The notes: a model not told the origin generated them from the letters alone. 64,000 nucleotides of DNA from Fibrobacter succinogenes (GCA_902791475.1 CADAWC010000005.1:49632-113631), one strand, 5' to 3'; counted from the first letter of the stretch, positions 31,238 through 40,967 are shown. A program made the numbers and translations.

Positions 31238-32044
31238 TTACAGCAGCGAATCGCTATACCATTCGCCAAAGTTTTTTACACTTGGAATATTCCGTCCAGA
31301 TTCATCGCACTTCCAAATATCGCTATGGAATTTCTGACCTGATACAGGGATATTTCCATTTTTTACAAACTCATCCGAATCCGCAACTAAAAAAATCGTT
31401 CTAGTCATACTTGCAGATAAAATACAATTTTCTCCGCCAGGATGTACTCCGTAAAAAACAATTTCATCAGCCGTAAATTTGTTCAACACAGCAAACAGCG
31501 GATCAGCACCTAATTCAATAACAATAGCATAGAACTTTACATCAGGCGAAAACTTATTCTTTAATAGCGATGCCGTTTTGGGGAAGCATTCAGCGATATT
31601 TTCTTCGGAAATAGAATTCAATAAAATAATATTTTCTTCATCATCTAATTGAACCACAGCATCTTCACACTTACTAGTAAAACCATTAGCATTGAATGCC
31701 ACCACATGGCTGTCAAAATTTAGGGAGTTTTCTCCAGGCGAAACAAACTGTGCAAGGTATTTAGAAAATGTCGGAGAATCCGCAACTGCCGATGAAGACA
31801 AAGATTCATCCGACGAAGACGAACTCATATCAATCGACGAAGAGGAAACCGCAAGCGATGATGAACTGACTGGATTATCAGCTTCAGAATACGCAACATC
31901 CGAAGACGAATTTACCAGCGAGCTAGACGAAACGTCCGAAGGTGCCGGCACGACACTCGCATTAGGCACACTGTCATCAGAGCAAGCACAGAACAATGAA
32001 GCCATCAAAGATGCTGTTATAGAAATAAGACCTAGCTGTTTCAT
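31238..32044 (-). CDS. Lipoprotein with serine-rich linker
   Basis: 268 residues. The signal MKQLGLISITASLMASLFCAC ends C-A-C (lipobox). Residues about 25-90 are a low-complexity S/D/E linker rich in S-S-S-S, usual for Fibrobacter surface proteins. The folded part (from about 95) contains K-F-Y-A-I-V-I-E-L-G-A-D-P and E-I-V-F-Y-G-V-H-P-G-G-E-N-C, and ends with C-D-E-S-G-R-N. I recognise no family. AGGAGG lies 7 nt before the ATG. Monocistronic, in a repeat-containing gap, near the AraC-type regulator. Confidence 0.75.
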   Translation of the reverse strand: MKQLGLISITASLMASLFCACSDDSVPNASVVPAPSDVSSSSLVNSSSDVAYSEADNPVSSSSLAVSSSSIDMSSSSSDESLSSSAVADSPTFSKYLAQFVSPGENSLNFDSHVVAFNANGFTSKCEDAVVQLDDEENIILLNSISEENIAECFPKTASLLKNKFSPDVKFYAIVIELGADPLFAVLNKFTADEIVFYGVHPGGENCILSASMTRTIFLVADSDEFVKNGNIPVSGQKFHSDIWKCDESGRNIPSVKNFGEWYSDSLL

Positions 32045-32173
32045 AGAGACCTCCTAAAAATCATGCCATAAACTATATCCTAAAATGACATTGTCATCTC
32101 CAGAATTAGCGCATCTAAATTATAGCCTTCTAAGAATATAAACAAAAAATTAGGGGAATGACAGCATAATAAA

Positions 32174-33073
32174 TCAATCCGTCGTTTTGCGGTAGGCTTT
32201 GGGCGAGACTCCGACGAGGCGCTTGAAGAATTTCCCAAAGAAAGAAACGTCCGGGAAGTTCAGAATCTTAGATACCTTCTGGATGTCTCGGGACGACGAG
32301 CGCAACAGCACCTTTGCATCGAGAGCGATGTGTTCATCAATCCAGCGCTTGGCATTCTTCCCGGTCTGCTCTTCGGCAACGGCAGAGAGGTACTTCGGCG
32401 TGATGCCGAGTTCATCGGCATAATACTTCACGGAATGCTGTTCGCGATGCTTTTCGACAACGAGATCAATAAACTGCGCGAATAGCACCTGACCACGACT
32501 TTTGACCACATCCGTAGCAATAGGCTCGTCTACAATTCCAATGCACTCATACAAAAGCGCAATCAAATGATTCTTGAGAACCTGCAAACGGCAAGCGTTC
32601 GTTTCCGTCGTTTCAAACTTTTTCTTCAAGAATTCAAAGCTTGCATTCAATTGATCAAACTTAACTTTATCAAGCTGCTGTAAAGGATTTTCACGATACC
32701 GCAAAATAAGCCGCGTATTATCGTCAAAACGAATGATCAATTCATCAATCATGTTCTTGGAGCAAGCAATGCACACCGGGTCAAAATCGGCAGAAGCCTT
32801 CTTGGCCCGTAACACCTGTTCCGGGAACACGACAAACAAGGCGCCCGCTTCAAGGTGATAAGTCTTAAGGTCTAGTTCTACATCCACAGAGCCGCGTTTC
32901 ACCAAGAGAAGCACCGCCGCCTGAACTTTTACATAATTTTCAAGCCCGAATTCCTTAAGACTGGTAAACATGGCAATCTTATCGGGCAACACGTTTGCTT
33001 GACGCAGAAAATTCAACATCGAAAAATCCGCAGTGCGGATATTCGCATTCTTATGAAAAGGAAGGTCATTCAT
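32174..33073 (-). CDS. AraC-family transcriptional regulator
   Basis: 299 residues. The C-terminal ~100 residues form the AraC double helix-turn-helix: V-K-Y-Y-A-D-E-L-G-I-T-P-K-Y-L-S-A-V (first HTH) and I-Q-K-V-S-K-I-L-N-F-P-D-V-S-F-F-G-K-F-F-K-R (second HTH), ending G-V-S-P-K-A-Y-R-K. The N-terminal ~190 residues look like a cupin-type sensor (G-S-V-D-V-E-L-D-L-K-T-Y-H-L-E-A-G-A-L-F-V-V-F-P). The ligand and targets are unknown; the neighbouring DUF3943 barrel gene and serine-rich lipoprotein are candidates only by position. Confidence 0.88.
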   Translation of the reverse strand: MNDLPFHKNANIRTADFSMLNFLRQANVLPDKIAMFTSLKEFGLENYVKVQAAVLLLVKRGSVDVELDLKTYHLEAGALFVVFPEQVLRAKKASADFDPVCIACSKNMIDELIIRFDDNTRLILRYRENPLQQLDKVKFDQLNASFEFLKKKFETTETNACRLQVLKNHLIALLYECIGIVDEPIATDVVKSRGQVLFAQFIDLVVEKHREQHSVKYYADELGITPKYLSAVAEEQTGKNAKRWIDEHIALDAKVLLRSSSRDIQKVSKILNFPDVSFFGKFFKRLVGVSPKAYRKTTD

Positions 33074-33112
33074 TATATAAACATCATAGCAAAAAGTAGA
33101 ATGAATGTCAAT

Positions 33113-33178
33113 GGATCCCCTCCCTAACGGTCGAGGATGACATTTCTAATAACTAGTAACTAAGGACTAATAACTCCA
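33113..33178. repeat. GGATCCCCT...GAGGATGAC element followed by a heptad array
   Basis: 33112-33140 has GGATCCCCT and TCGAGGATGAC, the same two ends as the in-frame insertion in mutY (56818-56848). 33146-33178 then gives CTAATAA, CTAGTAA, CTAAGGA, CTAATAA in 7-nt register, ending at the stop of the DUF3943 gene. Confidence 0.7.
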
Positions 33179-34687
33179 TTAAAAGAGTTTATAGCTGAAG
33201 TATAGAGTGTACGCAAAGACGCCTCGGCTCATCGGTTCAAAAAATTCGGAGGAGTAAGCGGCGACCTTAGCATAAGTATCCAGGCGCCCACCAATAGAAA
33301 TCTTATCCGTCAAATCGTATTCCATCGTAATATAGTTCTTCAACAACATGTCCCAGCCGTCAGCACCATAGTGCGGTAGCGAGCCCGGAATGGTATGCAG
33401 AGCATCAACCACGGTTTTCGTCTTTACACGGAAACGGTTCCCAACCAAAAGTTCCAAGCCCAACACATATTTTGCACCCATGTTGTACTGGTAATTGTCC
33501 ATATCCGACTCATATTCTGGATGCACCGCCCGAATCAGGTCATCGTAGCCCATATCCGTTGTACCAAGCAATATGAAATAAATCTGGTGATACATGCGGA
33601 ACCTGAGTGACGGCAAAAGCCAAAGCGAAAAATCGATACCTGTTCCAAGAGAAATCGTCCCAACCGTCGCAAAGTCGCCGTAGAACGTGCTGTAATCGAG
33701 ATATGTCGCAAAGTCGACCCAGTGACCACGGCCATGAACGCCAGCATTCGTGAGTTTACCTGTTACATCTAGCTGGAAAAGCGTCCCATCAGGACCTACT
33801 TCCCCGCGAGTGTACAAATTAAAATAATCGAACGGACGCTTGACTTTCCGGAACGGCTTGCCGTATTCAATCTCCGCGCCGTACATGATATGCTTATCAT
33901 CCCAGCGTTGGTCCAAGTCATCTTCGTTGCGGCCACCATAGCGGTAGATGTTACCAAAGTGCGAACCTGTTCCTAAAAAGATGGACATGTCCACCGGCGT
34001 ATTCCCCGTAATACCATCTCGATTGCCAAAAACTTTTCTTTGTAAGTAAGCCGAGTGAGCAAAGCCAAATGCGGCAACTTGCTTGTACCAAGAAGATTCT
34101 TCAACGCCGTAAAATTTTCGCGAAAGCCTGTAAAGAACTTCACCATACACGGCACCACCAATTGATGTAGCAAGCAAGTCATTAATGGACGGGTATTCCG
34201 TTTCGGCAAACATTTCCCATGTGTAGCTTCCTAGCGCCGTAAACAACAAACTTCCATAAAATCCGTAGCCTGCGCCACGTGCAAAGTTGTAATAAGTTGC
34301 CCCTTGGTAAGGATGTCCGTAAAAGTTAATCGCCCAATGGTTGTGGTCCCATTCCCACCCTTCTTTAAAATTGCGTTTCCAATAGCTCGGTCCTGTGCGT
34401 GCATAATTCTTATCTAGCACATAGCGGTCCCATGCCCAGATAAAGCCGTTAAAACCAAATACCTCGCCCAAGACGATAAACGGGGAAACTTCTTTAGGCT
34501 TGTCCAACGCATCGATTTCTAGCGTGTCTTCGAACGTCGTGTTCGTTATCGAATACATGACGTTAATGGAATCTTCGGGAAGCGTTTGAGACGGGACAGA
34601 AAACAAAGGAATCACGCCCTGCGAGATATCCATGCTCAATGCGGTTACAGACAAAAACAATAGCGATGACAACAATTTGCGAAACAT
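33179..34687 (-). CDS. DUF3943 outer-membrane protein
   Basis: 502 residues with a short signal peptide (MFRKLLSSLLFLSVTALS). The DUF3943 core is clear: W-A-I-N-F-Y-G-H-P-Y-Q-G-A-T-Y-Y-N-F-A-R-G and, later, E-Y-P-S-I-N-D-L-L-A-T-S-I-G-G-A-V-Y-G-E-V-L-Y-R-L-S. The rest is a series of aromatic-edged beta strands typical of an outer-membrane barrel, ending F-A-Y-T-L-Y-F-S-Y-K-L-F with terminal aromatic residue. Function unknown. GAGAGAG precedes the ATG. Its stop is flanked by a heptad array. Confidence 0.82.
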   Translation of the reverse strand: MFRKLLSSLLFLSVTALSMDISQGVIPLFSVPSQTLPEDSINVMYSITNTTFEDTLEIDALDKPKEVSPFIVLGEVFGFNGFIWAWDRYVLDKNYARTGPSYWKRNFKEGWEWDHNHWAINFYGHPYQGATYYNFARGAGYGFYGSLLFTALGSYTWEMFAETEYPSINDLLATSIGGAVYGEVLYRLSRKFYGVEESSWYKQVAAFGFAHSAYLQRKVFGNRDGITGNTPVDMSIFLGTGSHFGNIYRYGGRNEDDLDQRWDDKHIMYGAEIEYGKPFRKVKRPFDYFNLYTRGEVGPDGTLFQLDVTGKLTNAGVHGRGHWVDFATYLDYSTFYGDFATVGTISLGTGIDFSLWLLPSLRFRMYHQIYFILLGTTDMGYDDLIRAVHPEYESDMDNYQYNMGAKYVLGLELLVGNRFRVKTKTVVDALHTIPGSLPHYGADGWDMLLKNYITMEYDLTDKISIGGRLDTYAKVAAYSSEFFEPMSRGVFAYTLYFSYKLF

Positions 34688-34797
34688 ATCACTCTCTCTT
34701 TTTTCGCAAAAGCTAAAACTTTGTCAAAAAATTTAAAGAGGAGTCTCGACGACTCCCCTAAAGTAGAGAATGAACGACAAATATTTAAGATAAATGG

Positions 34798-35733
34798 TTA
34801 CTTCGACTTGAGCAAATTATCGAAGTAGACGATTGTCTTTTCGAGGCCCTGGCGAAGCGGAATGGTCGGTTCCCACTTGAGAGCACTCTTAGCAAGCGAG
34901 ATGTCCGGACGGCGCATTTTCGGATCGTCACCCGGAAGCGGCTTGTAGACAATCTTGCTCTTGGAACCCGTGAGTTCAAGCACTTCCTTCGCAAGTTCGA
35001 GCATCGTAAATTCGCCAGGATTGCCGATGTTCACCGGTCCGATAATCTTGTCCTGGTTCATCATGCGGACAAAGCCTTCGATGAGGTCGTCCACGTAGCA
35101 GAAGCTGCGGGTCTGGCTGCCGTCACCGTAGATGGTGAGGTCTTCGCCATTGAGCGCCTGGACGATAAAGTTCGAAACCACGCGGCCGTCGTTCGGGAGC
35201 ATGCGCGGACCGTACGTATTGAAAATACGGACAATGCGGATGTCGACCTTGTTCTGACGGTGGTAATCCATGAAGAGCGTTTCAGCGACGCGCTTGCCTT
35301 CGTCATAACAGCTGCGGATGCCGATGGGGTTCACGTTTCCCCAGTAGTCTTCGGTCTGCGGATGCACAGCCGGGTCGCCATAGACTTCACTTGTGCTTGC
35401 TTGCAAGATGCGGGCCTTGACGCGCTTTGCGAGACCGAGCATGTTGATTGCGCCCATGACGCTTGTCTTGATAGTCTTTACCGGGTTGAACTGGTAATGG
35501 ATCGGGCTTGCCGGGCATGCCAAGTTGAAAATGCGGTCCACTTCCAAAAGAATCGGTTCGGTCACATCGTGACGGATGAGTTCAAAGTTGCGGTTGTCGC
35601 GCAGGTGGGCAACGTTAGCCATACGACCTGTGAAGTAATTATCCAGGCAAATGACTTCGTGACCGTCATTCAAAAGTCTTTCGCAAAGGTGACTTCCTAA
35701 GAATCCAGCACCACCAGTAACTAAACAACGCAT
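34798..35733 (-). CDS. UDP-glucuronate decarboxylase-type SDR epimerase
   Basis: 311 residues, extended short-chain dehydrogenase. N-terminal [12 protein letters not shown] (NAD site), catalytic T-S-E-V-Y-G and S-C-Y-D-E-G-K-R (YxxxK), and [16 protein letters not shown]. The R-M-L-P-N-D-G-R-V and [11 protein letters not shown] motifs are typical of UDP-xylose synthases, which decarboxylate UDP-glucuronate to UDP-xylose. Such sugars feed envelope polysaccharide; sugar transferases lie nearby. The start at 35733 has GGGAG 7 nt upstream; the frame is open for 27 more codons without evidence of use. Confidence 0.88.
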   Translation of the reverse strand: MRCLVTGGAGFLGSHLCERLLNDGHEVICLDNYFTGRMANVAHLRDNRNFELIRHDVTEPILLEVDRIFNLACPASPIHYQFNPVKTIKTSVMGAINMLGLAKRVKARILQASTSEVYGDPAVHPQTEDYWGNVNPIGIRSCYDEGKRVAETLFMDYHRQNKVDIRIVRIFNTYGPRMLPNDGRVVSNFIVQALNGEDLTIYGDGSQTRSFCYVDDLIEGFVRMMNQDKIIGPVNIGNPGEFTMLELAKEVLELTGSKSKIVYKPLPGDDPKMRRPDISLAKSALKWEPTIPLRQGLEKTIVYFDNLLKSK

Positions 35734-35788
35734 AAAAACTCCCATAAAGCGTCTAGATGAAAAAAATATAGTAAAGGGGAATAATAAA

Positions 35789-35870
35789 GGAGATGCCCGC
35801 TCGGTGGCGGGCATGACAATTCAGCATCGGGCATGACAGCTAGATGGCGGGGCAACGCCCGCCATAACAA
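35789..35870. repeat. REP-like element, GGAGATGCCCGC type
   Basis: GGAGATGCCCGC and GCGGGCATGACA form a hairpin (35790-35818), followed by a truncated GGGCATGACAGC and a further GGCGGGGCAACGCCCGCC hairpin at 35846-35863. Confidence 0.7.
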
Positions 35871-35877
35871 ATTCGAT

Positions 35878-36741
35878 TTAAATTCTCATCGAAATGTCGA
35901 GAGCCTTGACGCTGTGCGTGAGGGCACCGACAGAGATAAAGTCGAGACCGAGCGTTGCAATCTGCTTCGCACGTTCGAGCGTCATGTTGCCAGAACCTTC
36001 CACAAGCACCTTGTCGCCGCTTTCCTTGATAATCTTCAAGGCTTCGGCCATCATTTCGTTGCTCATGTTGTCGAGCATGATGACATCGACACCCTTGTTG
36101 AGGAGTGCACGGAGCTGGTCGAAGTTTTCGACTTCCATTTCAACCATCAAGCCCTGCTTGTTGTTCTTCTTGACAACTTCAAGAGCTTCAAGCACGCCAC
36201 CGGCGGCCGCAATGTGGTTGTCCTTCACGAGCACCATGTCAAAGAGACCCATGCGGTGGTTGGAACCGCCACCGACGCGAACGGCGTACTTCTGCAACGT
36301 GCGAAAACCCGGAATCGTCTTGCGGGTATCGAGCACCTTGGTCTTACCGCCCTTCAAAGCTTCCTGGAACGTGTGAGCCACGGTTGCCACACCGGAGAGC
36401 TGCTGGATGAAGTTCAGGAGCGTGCGTTCGCCCGTCAAAAGTTCGTGCGTTGTTCCGTCGAGTTCGGCAATCAGGTCGCCTTTCTTCACGACGTCACCAT
36501 CTTTCTTGTGGAGCGTCACCTTGGCATTTGCCTTGAGTTCCTGAAACACGAGTTCGATAATCGGAAGGCCGGCGAGCACGCCATCTTCTTTGGCGATGAG
36601 GCGGGCATGCTGTTTCTGGTCAGCAGGAATAGTCCATTCACTAGTCACATCGCCCGTGCGAACGTCCTCGGCAAGCGCGAGGCGGATCATGGTCAAAGCA
36701 TCTTCGGTTGGGAATACTGGAGTAGAATTATCGCCGTACAT
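35878..36741 (-). CDS. nadC: Nicotinate-nucleotide pyrophosphorylase (carboxylating)
   Basis: 287 residues. Family motifs: E-D-V-R-T-G-D-V-T-S, G-E-R-T-L-L-N-F-I-Q-Q-L-S-G-V-A-T, D-T-R-K-T-I-P-G-F-R, and V-K-D-N-H-I-A-A-A-G-G with the catalytic H. NadC converts quinolinate and PRPP to nicotinic acid mononucleotide in NAD synthesis. Its ATG overlaps the stop of the upstream sugar transferase (TAATG), so the two are translationally coupled even though unrelated. nadA and nadB are not in this window. Confidence 0.95.
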   Translation of the reverse strand: MYGDNSTPVFPTEDALTMIRLALAEDVRTGDVTSEWTIPADQKQHARLIAKEDGVLAGLPIIELVFQELKANAKVTLHKKDGDVVKKGDLIAELDGTTHELLTGERTLLNFIQQLSGVATVAHTFQEALKGGKTKVLDTRKTIPGFRTLQKYAVRVGGGSNHRMGLFDMVLVKDNHIAAAGGVLEALEVVKKNNKQGLMVEMEVENFDQLRALLNKGVDVIMLDNMSNEMMAEALKIIKESGDKVLVEGSGNMTLERAKQIATLGLDFISVGALTHSVKALDISMRI

Positions 36742-38192
36742 TACTGTGCGCCTTTTCCGGTTAAAACAACGTAAACTGTTCGTACAAGAATCTGGAAGTC
36801 CAAAAGCAAGCTCATATTCTCGTAGTAGTACATATCGTACTGGAGCTTGATCTGCACATCTTCGATGCTCGTATCATAATGGTGGCAAACCTGAGCCCAG
36901 CCTGTGAGGCCCGGTTTCATCTTGAGGCGGCTGATGTAGAACGGAATCTGTTCACGGAGCTTGCCGATAAACACAGCGCGTTCCGGACGAGGACCCACCA
37001 TGCTCATGTCGCCTTTCAAAACACAAAGAATCTGCGGAAGTTCATCAATGCGGGTCTTGCGCAAGAAGCGACCAATTCGCGTGATGCGCGGGTCCTTCTT
37101 GGTCGCCCACTGGGCACCGAACTTTTCGGCATCGGTACGCATCGTGCGGAACTTGTAGACCGTAAACGGCTTGCCATAAAGACCAATACGTTCCTGCGAA
37201 TAGAAAACAGGACCATGGTCATCGAGTTTGATTGCAATAGCGGCAAACAGGCAGACCGGGAGAGACAAAAGTCCGAGGAACAAGCCAAAAGCAATATCGA
37301 TAATGCGCTTGACGCGAACCTGCCAAGGCGGCATCGTAAACGCAAAAAGTTCCTGCAATTCAAAACCGTAAACAAGGTTCGCCTTAAAGCGTCCATTCAC
37401 AACGCTATACAATTCAGGAACAATGTAAATATGGAGCGGGAGTTCACAAACCCAGACGAGCACGCGCATAATCTCTTGCGGTGACGTACTTTCGTGCGCA
37501 ATGATAATGCCGCTGACCTTGTACTTCTTGACAAGTGCAGGCAAATCAGAATACTTGCCGAGAACCGGGACCTTAGCAAACTTTTTCGGCAAGACCTGGT
37601 AGCGTTCATCGACAAAGCCAACAACACGCTGACCACGAGCCGGAGTCTTCGCCAAGTCACGGGCAATCTTTTTACCCGCTTCTGTAGCGCCAAGCACGAG
37701 AATGTTGTTCGCCCCATAGCCCTTACGGAGCAATGCCCGCAAAAAGACATAGATGAGCATACGGAACAGGCCGACAAGCAAAATTGCAAGGCCGCCGTAA
37801 ATAAAAATCCACGGGAACCGGGAACCATAGAGGTAGCCTTCATTGAGCGGTTGGTTCGTAAAGACCTTCCCCATGAACTCGGCACCGAATAGACAAACTA
37901 TAATCAAGACCACACCGATTACAACAGCGCGAAGTACACGCAGCACCTGGTGTGTTCTTGATAACAAAAGCCAGGAACGATACAATCCGGCAAAGGCAAA
38001 CAAGGTCAGCCACCCGATATTCAAGACGAGTCCAAACTGCCAATAGCTTGCGAACGTCTTGCTCGGGTCGAACTTGTCTACGATAAGGCCACTATGGAAC
38101 TGAACCCAAAACGCCAAGGCGAAGCAAATCGACAAAGCTGCAAAATCCGAGAGGATTAAGAGAATTCGTTCCATAGTAGTTGCGCGAATCAT
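36741..38192 (-). CDS. Undecaprenyl-phosphate sugar phosphotransferase (WcaJ/WbaP type)
   Basis: 483 residues. The N-terminal part has four membrane helices and a CoA-binding-like Rossmann domain (I-L-V-L-G-A-T-E-A-G-K-K-I-A-R). The C-terminal bacterial sugar transferase domain (about 290-483) has one membrane helix followed by Y-K-F-R-T-M-R, D-E-L-P-Q-I, G-D-M-S-M-V-G-P-R-P-E-R and G-L-T-G-W-A-Q-V. These enzymes load the first sugar-1-phosphate onto undecaprenyl phosphate to begin exopolysaccharide or O-antigen synthesis. AAAGG precedes the ATG. A second, differently built sugar transferase lies at 39565 on the other strand. Confidence 0.9.
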   Translation of the reverse strand: MIRATTMERILLILSDFAALSICFALAFWVQFHSGLIVDKFDPSKTFASYWQFGLVLNIGWLTLFAFAGLYRSWLLLSRTHQVLRVLRAVVIGVVLIIVCLFGAEFMGKVFTNQPLNEGYLYGSRFPWIFIYGGLAILLVGLFRMLIYVFLRALLRKGYGANNILVLGATEAGKKIARDLAKTPARGQRVVGFVDERYQVLPKKFAKVPVLGKYSDLPALVKKYKVSGIIIAHESTSPQEIMRVLVWVCELPLHIYIVPELYSVVNGRFKANLVYGFELQELFAFTMPPWQVRVKRIIDIAFGLFLGLLSLPVCLFAAIAIKLDDHGPVFYSQERIGLYGKPFTVYKFRTMRTDAEKFGAQWATKKDPRITRIGRFLRKTRIDELPQILCVLKGDMSMVGPRPERAVFIGKLREQIPFYISRLKMKPGLTGWAQVCHHYDTSIEDVQIKLQYDMYYYENMSLLLDFQILVRTVYVVLTGKGAQ

Positions 38193-38205
38193 ATACGACC
38201 TTTAA

Positions 38206-39495
38206 TTAAGCGAGAAAGCGGATAACCTGGCTCTTCTCAACGATTTCAGAGAGAGAGTTCACTGCATCGACAGCCTTGGAAAGCTTGCTGTCGAGAGTCT
38301 TTTCCGTAATCACAACGATGGACACCTTGCCCGGGTCGTTCACGTTCTTCTGGATAATCGTTTCGATAGAGATGTTGTTGTCTGCAAGGATCTTCGTAAT
38401 CTTTGCGAGCACACCGCATGCGTCACGGGAAGTGAAGCGCAGGTAGTAGCGGGCGCTGGTTTCGGAGATAGGAACGAGCGTTGCAGAATTTTCGACATTG
38501 AACCAGCCCATCGGGAGTGCCTTGCGGTTACCCTGGTCGGTAGAACGAGCGAGGGACACGAGGTCGGCCACGACTGCAGATGCGGTCGGGAGGCGACCTG
38601 CACCAGCACCGGTCTGAACCGTTTCGCCGAGGTTGTCGCACTTGAGGTAAACGGCGTTGATGACGCCGTTCACGTTAGAGAGCAAGTTCGTGTTCGGGAC
38701 AAAGCACGGATGGACACGGGCGTCCACGCGGTCGCCGTCGCGGTGGTAGATGCCGAGGAGTTTCACGCAGCAGCCAAGTTCCTTGGCAAACGCGATATCC
38801 TGAGCGGTAATCTTGGAAATACCGGTGACGTGGATCTTTTCGAAGTCCACGCGCTTGCCACTGCAAAGGCTTGCGAGGAGGGCCGTCTTGTGGGCGGAGT
38901 CGATACCTTCGATATCGAAAGTCGGGTCTGCTTCAGCAAAGCCGAGCTTCTGGGCGTCCTTCAAGACGACGTCAAAGTCGAGACCTTCTTCGGCCATGCG
39001 GCTCAAGATGTAGTTGCAAGTACCGTTAATGATGCAGCTCAGGTGTTCCACCGTAGAACCGAGCAGGCCTTCCTGCAGGCTACGGATAATAGGAATGCCA
39101 CCGCCAACAGCAGCTTCGAACAAGACATGCAGGCCCTTCTTTGCGGCGAGCGGGAAAATTTCGTGACCGTACTTGGCAAGGAGAGCCTTGTTAGCCGTCA
39201 CCACGTGCTTGCCGCTTTCGAGAGCAGCGAGGATCCATTTGCGCGGCATGTTGTAGCCACCGGCGAGTTCCACGAGCACGTCGATATCGTCGCCAGCAAT
39301 CATTTCGTCGGCATTGGTCGAGACCTTGTAGCCCTTAGCCTTGTACGGGGCCACTTCTTCTTCGGACTTAGCGCAAATGCAGGAGAGTTCCAACTCAACG
39401 CCAAGCTTTTCCTTATATTCGGCAATCTTCTGTTCAAGAATCTGAATGACACCACCACCAACGGTACCCGTGCCAATTAAACCAATACGCAACAT
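38206..39495 (-). CDS. hom: Homoserine dehydrogenase
   Basis: 429 residues: NAD-binding domain (I-G-L-I-G-T-G-T-V-G-G-G-V), catalytic region with N-K-A-L-L-A, I-N-G-T-C-N-Y-I-L-S-R-M (substrate site) and D-P-T-F-D-I-E-G-I-D-S-A-H-K, and a C-terminal ACT domain (Y-L-R-F-T-S-R-D-A-C-G-V-L-A-K-I) from about 345. The ACT domain is the usual site of threonine feedback. The enzyme reduces aspartate semialdehyde to homoserine on the way to threonine and methionine. GGAG lies 7 nt before the ATG. It is followed after 13 nt by the sugar transferase gene. Confidence 0.96.
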   Translation of the reverse strand: MLRIGLIGTGTVGGGVIQILEQKIAEYKEKLGVELELSCICAKSEEEVAPYKAKGYKVSTNADEMIAGDDIDVLVELAGGYNMPRKWILAALESGKHVVTANKALLAKYGHEIFPLAAKKGLHVLFEAAVGGGIPIIRSLQEGLLGSTVEHLSCIINGTCNYILSRMAEEGLDFDVVLKDAQKLGFAEADPTFDIEGIDSAHKTALLASLCSGKRVDFEKIHVTGISKITAQDIAFAKELGCCVKLLGIYHRDGDRVDARVHPCFVPNTNLLSNVNGVINAVYLKCDNLGETVQTGAGAGRLPTASAVVADLVSLARSTDQGNRKALPMGWFNVENSATLVPISETSARYYLRFTSRDACGVLAKITKILADNNISIETIIQKNVNDPGKVSIVVITEKTLDSKLSKAVDAVNSLSEIVEKSQVIRFLA

Positions 39496-39551
39496 ATAGC
39501 GTCTCCATTTTAAATTTTACCGGAGCAAATATAGAAAATTTAAACGTTTAC

Positions 39552-39559
39552 TATATTTA
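39552..39559 (+). promoter_or_regulatory. TAnnTTTA box before the 39565 gene
   Basis: TATATTTA, then 5 nt (GGCAC), then the ATG at 39565; no ribosome-binding site lies between. Predicted leaderless transcript. Confidence 0.5.
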
Positions 39560-39564
39560 GGCAC

Positions 39565-40737
39565 ATGGAACAGGATGCAATAAATCCAGCAATTGGTTCG
39601 ATTCTTAACGAACAGAAGCTTAAGAACATCGTATACCCGGCCAAACTCTTCAAGGCTCGGTTAAACGAAGAATTTTTGCGAGCGAACCGCACCCGCAAGC
39701 CATTCCTTTTCATCAAGATTTACTCGCACCAGTTCGATGTGTTCGGCTGGGGGCGCCCTTCGAAGATTGTCGAGAACACGTGGAAAATCAGCGTTCTCAC
39801 GATGTTTTCGCACCTACGCTTTATCGATGTTCTCGGTTATTTGAGCGATAACAGCGGTATCGGCATCATCCTCCTCAATTCGGACTTGAGCACGCTCGAA
39901 GGCATCCGCAAAGAAATCCTCCACAAGCTCAACGACGCAGGCCTCATCCAGGCCCTCCGCCACAAGCCCAAGGCTCCAATTTTCCAGGCCTACCTTTACA
40001 CCGGCTATCAGGAAAAGGACAACCTCGAAATGGATGCCAAATTGAAGGAATTCAACAGCACCAACGGAAGTTTCTTTACTCTCAATAGATTAAACCTTTC
40101 GGATATTTGGGTGCACCCCCACAAGATCCGCTTTAGACACATCATCAAAAGAGTGGTCGACGTCACCTGCACATCTATTGCGCTTATTGCACTTTCACCG
40201 CTTCTCTTGTTCTGCGCCCTAGCCGTAAAAATTAGTGACCCGAAGGGCCCGATCATCTTTAAGCAGACCCGAGTCGGCAAGAACGGAGCCTTATTTACTA
40301 TGTATAAGTTCCGCAGCATGTACGTCGACGCGGAAGAACGCAAAAAAGAACTGATGGCACAGAACGAAACGGGCGGAAAGACGTTCAAGATGAAGAACGA
40401 CCCGCGTATTTATCCGTTCGGCCACATTCTCCGCAAGTTCAGCCTCGACGAACTGCCGCAGCTCATCAACATTCTCAAAGGCGAAATGTCCATTGTCGGA
40501 CCGCGTCCTCCGATTCCATCCGAAGTGGCTGAATACGAACCGTGGCACCGCATGCGCCTTTCCGTAACACCGGGTCTCACCTGCATTTGGCAAGTCAGCG
40601 GTCGCAGCAACATTTCGTTCGAAGGGCAGATGCGTCTGGACAACGACTACATCCGTCGCGATGGAAAGCTTAGCGAAGACATCAAGCTCATCCTCAAGAC
40701 ATTCAAGGTCGTGTTCAAGGGCGAAGGCGCGTACTAG
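39565..40737 (+). CDS. Sugar transferase with unusual N-terminal domain
   Basis: 390 residues. The C-terminal 200 residues are a bacterial sugar transferase (membrane helix I-A-L-I-A-L-S-P-L-L-L-F, then Y-K-F-R-S-M-Y-V-D-A-E-E-R, F-S-L-D-E-L-P-Q-L-I-N-I, G-E-M-S-I-V-G-P-R-P). In place of the usual multi-helix N-terminus there is a soluble ~170-residue domain: R-K-P-F-L-F-I-K-I-Y and G-I-G-I-I-L-L-N-S-D-L are spaced as strands of a GGDEF-like alpha/beta fold without the GGDEF signature. It probably transfers a sugar phosphate to a lipid carrier and may be controlled by the N-terminal domain; that control is inferred. Confidence 0.82.
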   Translation: MEQDAINPAIGSILNEQKLKNIVYPAKLFKARLNEEFLRANRTRKPFLFIKIYSHQFDVFGWGRPSKIVENTWKISVLTMFSHLRFIDVLGYLSDNSGIGIILLNSDLSTLEGIRKEILHKLNDAGLIQALRHKPKAPIFQAYLYTGYQEKDNLEMDAKLKEFNSTNGSFFTLNRLNLSDIWVHPHKIRFRHIIKRVVDVTCTSIALIALSPLLLFCALAVKISDPKGPIIFKQTRVGKNGALFTMYKFRSMYVDAEERKKELMAQNETGGKTFKMKNDPRIYPFGHILRKFSLDELPQLINILKGEMSIVGPRPPIPSEVAEYEPWHRMRLSVTPGLTCIWQVSGRSNISFEGQMRLDNDYIRRDGKLSEDIKLILKTFKVVFKGEGAY

Positions 40738-40754
40738 CGCCTGTGGCCCAGTTA

Positions 40755-40884
<130 letters not shown>

Positions 40885-40890
40885 AAATTC

Positions 40891-40921
40891 TTGAAACTCC
40901 TTATTACTTTTAGTATCTTTA
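40891..40921 (+). promoter_or_regulatory. Promoter of the GH30 gene
   Basis: TTGAAA (40891-40896), 17-nt spacer, TATCTT at 40914-40919 (part of TATCTTTA). The mRNA would have a leader of about 40 nt with AAGGAG before the ATG at 40968, in contrast to the leaderless type seen elsewhere in the window. Confidence 0.6.
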
Positions 40922-40967
40922 ACTCTCGGTGTATGGTTAATTATCCGGTGTGATATAAGGAGCGAAT

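Noticed and set aside
35833..36774. 313-codon plus-strand frame opposite nadC
   Set aside because: It is a shadow of nadC with no recognisable domain or ribosome site.
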